The position numbers and the translations under genes were made by a program. Positions 1 to 12,300 of a stretch of DNA of 64,000 nucleotides are shown here, one piece after another (the stretch's first letter is position 1; the number at the start of each line of letters is the position of its first letter). Source of the stretch: Trichoplusia ni (taxonomy: Eukaryota; Arthropoda; Insecta; Lepidoptera; Noctuidae); assembly GCF_003590095.1 (NCBI RefSeq), contig NW_020800126.1, forward strand, positions 124,001-188,000, read 5' to 3'. The notes under the pieces were generated by a model that saw only the letters and a list, made by a program, of their open reading frames with translations, was not told the DNA's origin and searched no databases.

Positions 1-3000
1 AGAAGCGTTACACAATGAGGTCTGCTGTGACTTGTGTTCGGAAGTTCGCGGAGATAATGAACATTTACGAGTTTATAAAGTTTAGAATCAGCGGCAGATA
101 GACATTAGTTGTGTTAGTACCTACGACAAAACTAATCAATCTAAATATAAAAGCTATAAATAAAAATAACAAAGCCAAACTAACTTGCAACACTACTTGA
201 ATTTAAAGCTCTATTTACTTAGGATAGGGTTCATAATCCGTTAACACAAGCTCCACTGACCTTAGCATCCATACCTGTTGTTTGTAGCATACCTTAACAT
301 TGTATATACCTGATGGCGCACTATAACAATGCCACCAAACATTATACAACATACTTTCAAGTACAGAGACCAATTCTGAATGAGTTCACATTTACACACT
401 CATAGAATAGGTATGTATCAATAATTATTGTATTTCACAAACATAGCACACAGTGCTGCATTGTAGTTTGCACTTCTGATACATATTAAATGTTTAACAA
501 TATAAGGTAATCTAATAAAACAAGTATAATCAAAATGTACATTTGTTATATTTCACATAAAAAATACATTTAACAGTATATGTTACAGCGGGCTTGCGTT
601 TTGTGTAATAATCAATAATTAACACATATTTACATTCTTAGCACTACAGCGGCTGCTCGAACTACACCATTTGAGCAGAGTCCTTTGTTCTAGCGGCTAC
701 CCGCGAGCTAACCAATAAGTCATCTAAACCGACTAGACGAGGAGGGACAGCATTGTAAGACGTCTGATTAGCGGTCATTAAAGTTGCAAGCGTTCCTAGC
801 ACGGCATACATATAATAGAGCACATACATTTAGAGCAAGGAAATATTATATTAGGTAAAGAGCTACGAGTCGCGGAGAGCGCCGAGTGTGAGTACGGAGG
901 GCGAGGGTAACTCGCCGCGAAAGATTAAAACTTAGTTATAGGTCAAAACTTTAAACACACTATCTATACGTTTCAACATGTTTAAATTCAAAATCTAGGG
1001 TTTATAAGAAGACAGCAAATCTAAGTAAGAGTAACTCTTTTTGGTTCTGAATAGTTTAAACATAGATGACCAGAGTTATATACATGATGTAGATAAATTA
1101 CATTACTATCTAATTTCGTACAATACTTGTCATTCAGAAACTGACAAGGAATAATTTATTACCATAGATTGCTTACTTACATATAAAACGCGATCCCGAC
1201 TACTATTTATCTAATAATAATTAAACTATACCACTTTCCTACGTAACGGTGTTATAACAGAAATCTTAGTAAAAATATACATTCGTTAGATTGTAGTATC
1301 TGGACTCGTGAATACTTTGCACTTTTTGCTATTTACATACATAATTAAATATCTAATATATTGTTGTCTCTAGCTGTTATCTAATGGTCTACACTAGCTG
1401 AAAGTATTACAAACATTCTGACACGGTAGAAGACTCAACGTGAATTCACCATCAAATAGCAATAAACACTATTCGAATTTAAGGTAATTTCACATTTATT
1501 CTCTTACAGTTAAGTCATGCAACGTGAAATAAAGGTTAGTTGTATCCAAGCTGCATTTTACCGACAGGTTATCTGTGAGCTACCATTTTATCACGCAAGA
1601 ATTGCATAGCAACACAGACTTATATTAAATAATAAATAAATTTTATTACTCTTAGTAGTCAGACCTGCTGAACATTGTCTAGATTTTCGATAAAACGCAG
1701 CTTTGATGTAGCCAAGTTATATGTCACACATCATGTGCGATGAGTATAAATACTGTATGCGATTATTTGGTGTCCTCTTAGCGTAGTGATAACAATATAA
1801 TTGAATAGATGACAAACGAACAATATGTCATGTTGCAAGATTCTCGATGTTGACAGTATTAAAGCCGTTGAACACGCCTTAAAAAACAATTATAGACACT
1901 AATAATTGGTGTTCCAGAAGCGATTTATTATTTTATTTATTTGGTTGATTTAATTTTTGTTATTGGCAACACTATAAATATAGTAACTTAAATGCTGTCA
2001 ACATCGACAGCAGCTATCCAGTCCTACCCACAACCCGTCTAATCTATTTGTTTGAAGCTGACGCATCCCACTTACTGGTCGCCTATGTATACGTGATAAC
2101 TTTTGTCCGAATATTGCGCCTTATCTACAACAATGACGCACAGTTATGCCATCTGTTAATATTGGTAAGGACCCAGCCACCTTGCAAGCGAGTGTAGAAG
2201 GCATGCATTACTGATAGAAAGTTCGAGTTGAAGGAAGTTCTGAATTTTGGCAGAGTGCATAGATCATATGATTTGAAATTGTTTGAATATGTGCCTGTCT
2301 GTTGAGTTATAATTTCCTTAATGTCAACGCGGGCCAGCAATGTCAACCTGTGTGAATTGTTATGTGGACCTAAGTTGCATATAATCCAGAACTTGTCTAT
2401 CTCTTGATCAATAAATAATTACTCAAAATAGTTTTCTGCTCATCTGAATATTCACCTAACAAGATTCGCTATTAAAAGAAGAAAGATAAAGTATGCCTAA
2501 CAATACTAATATGAAAACTTTATGTGAGAGCGATGATTTATACTATTCGAGCGAGCTGTCACGGCATAAATTACGCATAGAATTAATTACACCCAAATCT
2601 TTAGCAGGGACTGCAGTGGAGTGTTACTAATTGGAAGACTTAGGTAATAGTGTTTAGAGAAATGTGTACTGACAAATAACGCTTAAGATTAAGTTTTGAC
2701 TATTGTCTTTGTTAAAATAAAGTGAAGTAAAGGAATTTTTTGGTAGCTTAATATACTAAAGAAATTAAACAATTTAAAACTGTCCATTTCAAGTTATACC
2801 GTCAATGTGTCATTGTTAAATAGATTTTATGATAAATAGGTGATTCTTGTGTCGGATGCTGTGTAATGATCTATGAGTGTACATGAGGCAGAATGAAAAG
2901 TATAACGGCGTCACCGCAGCCTTATCCCGAGAAAATTCACTATACATACCGAACCTTGACTAATCAACAAAAAAGTTAACGGAAACATGTTTTGAGCGCT

Positions 3001-3152
3001 GTTACGACGTAAATAACAAATAAATTATAATTAACCGAACAATTATCACATGAATCGATTAAAAATCATGATGAGGAAAGTTTCGGCAAGCTTTGCTTCA
3101 AGACGAGCGAGTCGTGAAATGAGTGACAGGCAATGAGTGATCGCGGGCCGCG
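1..3152. other. region downstream of CEPT, no gene seen
   Basis: AT-rich DNA with no convincing coding exon on either strand. Part of it (from 3152 down to about 1900) is probably CEPT 3' UTR. I see no repeat family I can name. Confidence 0.6.
1924..1941 (-). terminator. candidate poly(A) signals for the CEPT gene
   Basis: Three overlapping AATAAA hexamers on the minus strand (TTTATT on the plus strand). They are the first that I find downstream of the CEPT stop codon and would give a 3' UTR of about 1.2 kb. This is a guess from hexamers alone. Confidence 0.35.
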
Positions 3153-3368
3153 CTAGGCGTGCAGCGAGTGGCCGCGCCGGGAGTGGCGCGCGGCGGCGGC
3201 GCGGCGCGTACCGTTGCGCTCGGGCGGGGCCGCGCCCCCCGCGCCCCCCGCCGCCCCCGCGCCCCCAGCGCCCGCCGCCCTGATGCGGAACAGCTGGATC
3301 TTCAGGTGCCCGCAGATCTCCAGGCAGATCTGCCCGCAGTAGCGCACCAGGTCCACGCACACCCATAT
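3153..3368 (-). CDS. CEPT1: CEPT last exon with Gly/Ala-rich tail
   Basis: Begins I-W-V-C-V-D-L-V-R-Y-C, then I-C-G-H-L-K-I-Q-L-F-R-I, the usual family ending. About forty further residues follow, first Gly/Ala-rich and then Arg-rich, ending H-S-L-H-A and a TAG at 3153-3155. The tail is coded by very GC-rich DNA (about 3160-3290). Acceptor tttccag. Confidence 0.92.
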   Translation of the reverse strand: MWVCVDLVRYCGQICLEICGHLKIQLFRIRAAGAGGAGAAGGAGGAAPPERNGTRRAAAARHSRRGHSLHA

Positions 3369-6300
3369 CTGGAAACAATCGTGCTCAGTTACTTGATGAC
3401 ACACCTCTGTGTACGATAACGGCACCAGCTCCGTATCAAGAGTCAAAGTAACTATACCGCGAACGAAAACACACAGGTCAGTCTTGGGTGATGAGAACTC
3501 TGCGATGATATCGGAAATTGTAGATACAGACATTTTTTTTTTCAAATTACGACTATATCAATCACAAAATTAAGTGTTTACTGCTTACCGTACAGAGCCA
3601 CAGGACATAGTACTCGGGCAACGCGTGGTTGAAGTACTGGTTGAGGAACAGCATCGCCGGACCCAGCAGCGACCAGTCGTAATAGTCCATCTCACTCTTG
3701 GTCATGTGAGCCACCTGGAAACAATGGGTTAATTATTGCAATCCATACCAAACTTGACCAAATTTTAAACATTTCACCAGAACAAGAATTTTGAATTTTA
3801 TACTATGTAGGTATTGAAGGAAGTATTCTTGAAAAAAAAATTAAAGTAATAATGTCTTACCACAAGCCTGTTCGTGACTTTAGCAGCGACCATACCGAAG
3901 GCGAGTATGTACAACGCGGGGTGGTTCTGGTACACGTTGGACTCGCTCTTCTGGAAGATGATGAAGGCCGGCACCACCACCAGCGAGAACGGGATCACCG
4001 GCGACAGGATGCTCGTGCCCTGACAAAACCACTCGGTGTACCACGGCCTTTGGGGATCGCGCACTCGGGCAATCAACTCAAGGACTGCATAGCAGTTAGT
4101 AGCTTTAAATTATTTTTTTATCAAACAAATCTTTAAACCAAAAGCTTTAGCAGATTTTAAATTAAAAAGTTAAAAAGGCACAACACTCAAAGGGGCCAAA
4201 GTGAATCAAAGCGTTACTCGCTACAGTTACTAGACTAGATATCTACTTAGTTCACTAACATGCAACATATAACAAGCAACAAAACACACATGCGATAAGT
4301 ACTGAAGCGAACTCTACATGCAATGACGATGCGAGTGATGCACTCGTGCACAATGAGACGGAACACAGCACAACACTACAGGAGGTACGGTACAACACTA
4401 AGGTTCGAGTCAGACGTCGTCACGAGGCCTCGAGTGGCGAGGCTAGCGGGAGCTGAGCGCGTGCCAACAACGCCGTTAGTCTGTGCAGCGTTTACTCTTG
4501 TTAAGTGTTATTCATACGGCACAATGCTAAACAAAAACTCTTACTGCGACAGTGGAGCCGTTTTTCCCCACTCCACCCTTCATAATGACAGTGACGTAAC
4601 CGACCACTAGGTACATGATGAACAACACGACTGCGTAGTTGGATATCAGATTTAAACTGACGTTTATAGTCGGCAACTGTAGTGTTAGACCGTGATATGC
4701 GATGATGGTGATGTTCACATGGTGATCGTCATGCGGTTAGGTCCCGCGGGCGGAGCGGCGCACGCGGACAACAACCGGGGCGCGACGGCGGCCATAACAG
4801 AAAAGAGAAACACATACATGCCATTAATATCAATTAACGTGGAGTTAACTGTACGGGCTGGGGAAGCGGTACCACATCCATACACTGGATCTCTTATTCT
4901 GTATGCATTGTGTTCTACACGTTACGCCATAAACTGTCTGCACTAGACGTAAAGGCCTGAGATGTGCTGTCTTCACTCATTCACGTTGCTCTGTTGCCAG
5001 CAGCTGTTACATGGAAGTGATCGTTTCTGAATATTTATTGACAAACAGAAATAACCGAAATGTAGTATGCCCAGAGATAGTCTAGTTCGTTAGTACCGCC
5101 ATGTTTGTTAAAACGATGAGCCGTGTGGCATGACGTATATTGTGTACACTTACATACATGAATATTTATATCATTCATATGTAATATATTTAATATTTTC
5201 ACGCACAACTTCGGGTACCAAGGTTAATGAGTAATCAATAGTCACAAACACACTTTTATAATTGAGAAACAAGTGTTGTAACAGTAAAGAGTTTGTGCAA
5301 GTCATCTAAGATTTGTGATAAGAATACAAGGTGCCACCGGTGAAGAAACTTAGATACCTGTTTCGGCATCTCAAGACTAAAGCTAACCTTTGAAGATATT
5401 ATCCTTATATCTTATGTATACTTAGGATCCCGCTGAGGAGCTTAGGCAAATATTATAAGACAGAAATGGTTAATTGAGACAATCAGACACCTGATTAATA
5501 TGGGTCGTGACACACGTTCAACATAGGTATTATAATAACCCATTCGCCTCCAGGTGACTAAGCACTGCGTTACGTTTGGGAATTGTTGTAATACACAATA
5601 ATATGTCTTATGAAAACCAGTTTATGAGTCAAACTAAATAGAAAGTAAAAGCGATATAAAATACGGTTCCCTGCCTATTCTTGAAGGAGAGTAATTGTTC
5701 GACAAGTTGCTTCGCCTTACTTAAATGAAGCCCAACAAGTATACGATGGTACCTACCCCGTTGTGCGCTATGTACACGAGACCCATGCAATATTGTTAGA
5801 ATTACTAAATGTGATGATTCAGCCGACAACTATTTTAGTGTTTACATAAAGGGTATTTCGGAAACACGGCCTTTATTGGTACTTTTGCGAAATACGTAAT
5901 TGCGGTTTATCAGAAGAGAACTAATAATAAATCTGGGGTTCATCTAGTACACGTTTAATTAAATGTGTATTAAAATCTGACCAGTTTGGGCGCATTTAAA
6001 ACCATTGAGCTCTTCACGTTTGAGGTGTTAGGGACAAGGACAACATATAACGCACCAGGCAGACATGAATCGATATGATATCGGCACAAGCATATAGTTT
6101 AATGTCGGCGACTTGGATTGTATTCCCGTCACGCGAAGAGCTTGCAATGGAAATTCATTTACCCTAAATCTCTCAGACACACCCAAAATACTCAGCAGTT
6201 GAATAAGCAAGTGAACCACTCTCGGGCATACTATAGATGTTTGAAGGAAAACTAAGACTGAATCATCGCATTCACCCGACATCCCACGAATGTGTGTTCA

Positions 6301-9300
6301 AATACACAATGTGCAATCTTACAGCAACGGTTGATCCGTTTTTGCCACATCCCCTAACTCGGAACGTGGAGAAAAAGTTGGTAGCAAAGTAAAACTGTGC
6401 GGCGAAGCACATGGAGGTGGCCTGGAGGCTCAGCGGCACGCCCAGCGCCGGGATCTGCGGCAACACAGCGCTATAGCTCACGGTCATACACTTGTTCACC
6501 TACACCTGACTAACTCTATCTACATACGGTATATATTCCTGACATTCATTAACATAAAGGCAATACAACATCATCTAATCACTGGTCGTCGTTATATCAA
6601 TTCTGAAAATGAGTGAAGACCCACATTGTAACAAATAATACGGGAGACGCACCAGCCACAATTTGGTAGTAAATAACAATTACACTAACACATGACTTAA
6701 TCAAATCCTACACGGAACAATAACAACATTCTTAAATAATATTTATAGATCATGCTCCGTGGTGAACAATGCAACATTGCCTTATAAAAACACGCATGAC
6801 TAAATAATTACAACCGAATCGAAAATACTTCAACTCAATGCGATATCAAATCAAATACAATCTACAATTACTCCGCTGTCTCAACACGGAGCATAGTCTA
6901 AATAGTTACATTAATTAATCGATTCATGCTATTAAAAAAACCCACATGATAATAAGCGATGAAACCAAAAGTATCACAGTTAACAGATCAAAGCTAAGAT
7001 ACGGGGGCACTTACACGAACACATCGATCTATGGAGACGAGTCCATTTGCTTATAACATACTCTAACAACACTAGCTAGTTACACCCCGCGGCGGGGCCT
7101 TTCCGGGGTCTAAGTGCACGTGTGTAGCCATCCCGGCAGCTCTACAACTCGAGGTGTTCCACTAAACTTCGTCCTACCTAAGTTGTGTTGCGTCACCCTG
7201 CCATGTGACGAGGTTCCTGGACACTACAACTAATTACAATAAGTTCCTGCCAGGAATAGGGCCTAATAGCCTAATACAAAAACACAAGCAATGCTAAGGA
7301 ACATGTCTAGTTTAGTATGTACATAAAATATTTGTGTAATCATGACAGAAATTTATTTGAAAATAGTTTTCCAAATGCTATTTAAACATCAAAATTGCCT
7401 AAAATGTTTGGAGAACTGAAGTTATTTACATTTTATTATACATTGAATAAAGTGTGCTAACCATTTAAGAGACCTTGAGACATGAAACTATACATTAATT
7501 TGTTTTTTTACATTATAAGCAAATACTTATATAATTCGAGGAGGGCGCAAATATCCGACTCGCTATCAGCACTTACTTATTAAGTGCAACTTAAGAGAAT
7601 ACAGGAGCAAATCAGGATAATACCAGAAGTACGAGGGTGGTGCGGATAGTTCCCCGGATAGCTGCGTCACCTCGCCTGCGTGTACGGAGTGCGTGTAAGT
7701 GCCGTGTAACTAACTGCTGCCAATCTGAAGCCGAACTACTTCCGCGCTAGGTTATGTATGTCAATCGACGATGGTTTCACAATACGATACAATTCAGATA
7801 CCCAGTCACAAGTCCAATCAGTATCGCCAGTGTGGGAGACCAGCTGACGCTACAAATATTTCGGTACAATCAAGGTGCTAGTAAAAAGAATACAAAAATA
7901 AATAGCCTAGCACCGAGCATCTGCATTTTTTAGACCGATTTCACAATTAGAAAGTTCACGTAAAAGTAAAATGACTGTAATTTTTTCTGCTTTTTATTTT
8001 AGTATTTTTAGCGTTTAATTCAGCCGCCTTACAATCGAGTGTTAGGGGTTCGAGTGAGATAATACTCCGTTTACTAACAACTTGATTTTAGAGGAAAAAC
8101 CAAATTGGGATTGATAAGTTTGTCCTCCCACACGTGCGATCGTTGGTGGGAGCATAGAGAGTGTCTCACAGCGACGGTGGAGCCGTTCTTGCCCACTCCG
8201 CCGGTGACGATGGCGGCGGCTAGCGCGCCCACCGTGAGGAACGCGCCCCCGACGGCGACCATCGCCAGCGAGTAGCGGACCTCGAGCCCACCACCGACCT
8301 AGTGCGTACTGTGCGTTACTTGCGACGAACACTTTGCTTCAACACTTACACGATACGACACCAGTTCCGCCGACTAGACACCTTCACGATACTATTATAC
8401 TACTCTCAAACTATTGGAATTGGACTCGAAGATACAACATTTTAATATTAAGATTATTTCATGAAGATGGATTTCTAAAATGATTTTTGCAAATTTTTGG
8501 AGGTTGATTTCACTATTCCTTTTAGGGAATTCAAAAATTCCATCTGAATGGAGTACAAATTAATGGATCAAATGGATGTCGTGATGTGATTTAACTGATG
8601 TTTCTGTATGGTTAGTCTAGTCGGCAGAACCCTATCACTTGTGCAATAACCGACTGGACAAAGGCGTGGTGGTAGATTCCGGTCAGGTTCAGTCAAGTTA
8701 CACCTGATCATGATATTGTAACACCGACGGTAACCACGACAACGCTCATGTGGGTATTTTTAAACATCACCTAACATATCCTCAGATTATTGTCACGTAT
8801 ATCGGTTAAGTTTAACTAATGCCTGTCGTTTAGTATTTGTTAACGTAAACAACAAATACATACGAGTTATAGATATCACAGAAGAACAAGCATGTCGTTT
8901 AGATAACATTTAATTGAAGAAATTCAAATCAATATTGTATACGATACTGATTCTTCTGCGTACATCAAACAAATATTTAATGATAAAATCAATGACAAGT
9001 ATAATATTGTGGTAAACATAACATCTCAAACAGCTTGTTTAAAATAAATAGTGTGTTACTCAAACAATAACTAACATCGGACAACAGTGAGCTAACATTA
9101 TCACGGTAATTAGTGTGTGGTATACACCGGGCTCCCTACAAAATGACTTCGCAGTCTGTTTTTGTTCGGTTTGTTTATCCACAACACATTATTAATGAAC
9201 ATAAACAAGTGCGGTGCGAACGAGTGCAGACTACTACGTCACTGGGCTGATAGAAGTGGAACAGACAGACACAAAGTCATTTTGTTGGAAGCGGATAGTT

Positions 9301-12300
9301 AGGCAGTGCGGGAATAGTTGGAGTACGTTACCTGAGTGGCCCAGAAGTTGGGCCCGAGCGTGGCGGACACCAGGTGGATGGCCATGATGGAGTACTGCGC
9401 CTCCGTCACGTCTATCCGGCCCATCTTGAGCGTGCCCGTCACGTAGGCCTGCCAGTGCGCGCAGTAGAACAATGTCATTGCGCAAAAACACTGAAAAATA
9501 AAACGATTATAATAAATATACATAATCTTTGAGGATTTTTACGACAGGGTCCAAAAACATTTCTTTCAGAACAAAATTAAGTTGCCTCATTGGAATTTTA
9601 TAATTTGACTTAACACAGCCTAATGAACTATGCGGTGACTGCTAATCCCAACATTTTTACAACGGAATTACTTTAATCGCGTTAGCTTAGGCTTGATGTG
9701 AATTACTTTAATAATAGAGATTAAGAAACAATTGTTTTTTGTAGTTATTTCAACGTAAGCCACGATATCTTAATAAATAATTGTGTCTTTTTTTAAATCA
9801 GATTTTCCATCATTTCCGGGTCTTTCGGTCTAGGCGACAAATTTCAGTTACATAAGGTCTTTTATAACGATACCGTGGCAATAGATAGTGACATCAGTTA
9901 TCATTAGCACGTTCACTACACAATTGTCATATCGTAAATATTATTATCATCAAATATTGGATACAAAAGAACCTTGTTAAAGATAATTTGGCTCACTTTT
10001 ATTACCCCAATCGCCAGTTACGTTACGTCACATGGGAAATTAGGTCATACAGAACCTCGAGTAGCGAAAACGATGACATTGTATTTGTGCATAAACTCGG
10101 CCAAATTTAGGTAAAACTTAAAATAGTGAATCACAAAATTGGCCGGTTTCCAGTTGCGTGGCTGTATCTGGGCGCGTTAGTTTGGCATCAATCCCAAATA
10201 AGAATATTCCGATAATGAGGGCCATGTCACGGATATGAGGAACCACACGAGAGTACTTCTACTCACAACAGTTATCTTACTGAGAAGAGTGGTCTGAGTA
10301 TACGATACATTTACAACAAGCTTCACCTGTTCAATGTAAATATGCTGCGAGTTTCTCGCGCTGAGGTTTAAAGTTTTCCCACAGTATAACTTCAAACCGC
10401 AATACTTATATAACCGTCGTTGCTATGGTTGGTTAGAAATTAGTAGCGGCCGACAATTCCACATTTCGGGAGCTTAGTAACAGATATAATATAATCAATA
10501 CGAATGTTCCTCGAAATCCAATAGTTTATTGGTACGTTTTGGCAAATAGTCTTCGTGTTTCTACCACCGTGAACCGCAGGGTCGCCAAGTACGTAAGTGT
10601 ACATAGATCTTCTAGCACGTGTTCTTTGAGGCAGCCTGGTGCCAGTGTACGGAAGTGACTCGAAGACATGTCTAGGGCCATTGACACGCTTATGACACTA
10701 ACACGACACAGGCAAGCAGACAAGTGTGTCGTTCATTTTAATATCCCCATAGATGTCATGTTTTCTAACCATGAGCGACGTTGGTATTAAGTTAATTTCA
10801 TTGGCTATTACGGTTTAAAGTCCAACGTAATCCTTAAACATTTTACTATCCGTTTTCCAAGACGGGTTTCCTAACAAATAACTTACAACATAGAGTTCGT
10901 TGACCACATGTCCACTTGACAAGTACATACTGATATGTTTTTTGCCGCTACATGCGTAGGTACCTCATCACATTAAAACCGGCAAAAAGTTTACAACATT
11001 TTTGCCACATTGGTGGGAGACATTTTAATATTACAACTTTTTATATATTTGAACCATGTTAAGTTTCATCTACCTTGTTATCTATAAAGAAAATAAGTAC
11101 ATAATATATTGATACATTACGTAGTTTTGGTCGTGGCCTTGCTAATCTCGTGATCTAGATTGCCTAGCTATGTTACGCGAGCAAAATCAAAACGCCTTAT
11201 CAAATGTTAAAATGTAGATATTATTTCCGTATTCAATGCCATTGATTGTAACATTAAACAGTTTTATTACGGTCATAAATTAGAGAAAGATTAAGTCACA
11301 TGATTTATAAAATATTTTAAAATTTAATCTACATATTTGTATAGAACTACGGTAAACAGTAGACTGTTTTTCACAGTCGATGTACTGTTGTTGGTATGTT
11401 GGCTTTTTAAAATGTCGAAAAACTGGACAATATTATAACCTGGTATTGAATTATACATAAAAATAACATGGTCATACTACTACTTTGATTAATCAGCTGC
11501 GAAATAATTTTGTATTTAGGTATGAAAAAATATTTTTTATGTTACAACCACCAACAGTTTGACTGATTACTTTCGTATTTCGTTGACGTCCGGAATAATT
11601 ATAATCAGAAGTTGGAATACATTTTATCAGTCCGAATATAACATATAGATATTTATAACCCTGAATTGCAAAACTATTATGTACTATAGTATGTTTGTGA
11701 ATGTAAAGTAATCAACTGTATTAACGCGGGCTTATTCAAATGGGTCTGCTCTTCGTTATTTATCTAAGCGAAATATAAACCGTTATTTCGGATTCGACCA
11801 CGTGTAGCCCCCTTAAACGGAACGATAATTATAATCCTTAGCAAGGAGGATGGTAACAGTTTTATTAGATTAAATAAAGGTTTTTTTCATTTTCAAGAGG
11901 ATTATACAGTACCTACCTATATTTTATTTATATCGACGTGCGATTTTATTTATTAGATTATTAAAAGAGATTTTACAGATATTCAAATACTACAAGTTCT
12001 ATCCCTAAAAAACAAGTAGCATTCAATAATTGTGGGAACTTTTTAAATTTTTAGTTACCAGGAACATTGTCTCCGACATAAAAATGCACAGTTTTAATTA
12101 CGCATTGTACGCTATGTTATCAAACTTTCTTTCTTAAAATGTACGGGTGGATAAAGTAACAAAAAAGCTGCTATTAGTTTCTAAAGAGAGACAAGATTCA
12201 TTCTACAGAGAGTTAGTTCATCTACGTAGGTATATAACTGCACATTCTAATATGTAACTGTACATTAGTGCTATATTCTGTGACTAGACTAAGTCTAGTA

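Noticed and set aside
7080..7120. GC-rich palindromic patch as a fourth CEPT alternative exon
   Set aside because: No G-K-N-G-S-T motif, no open frame with splice sites.
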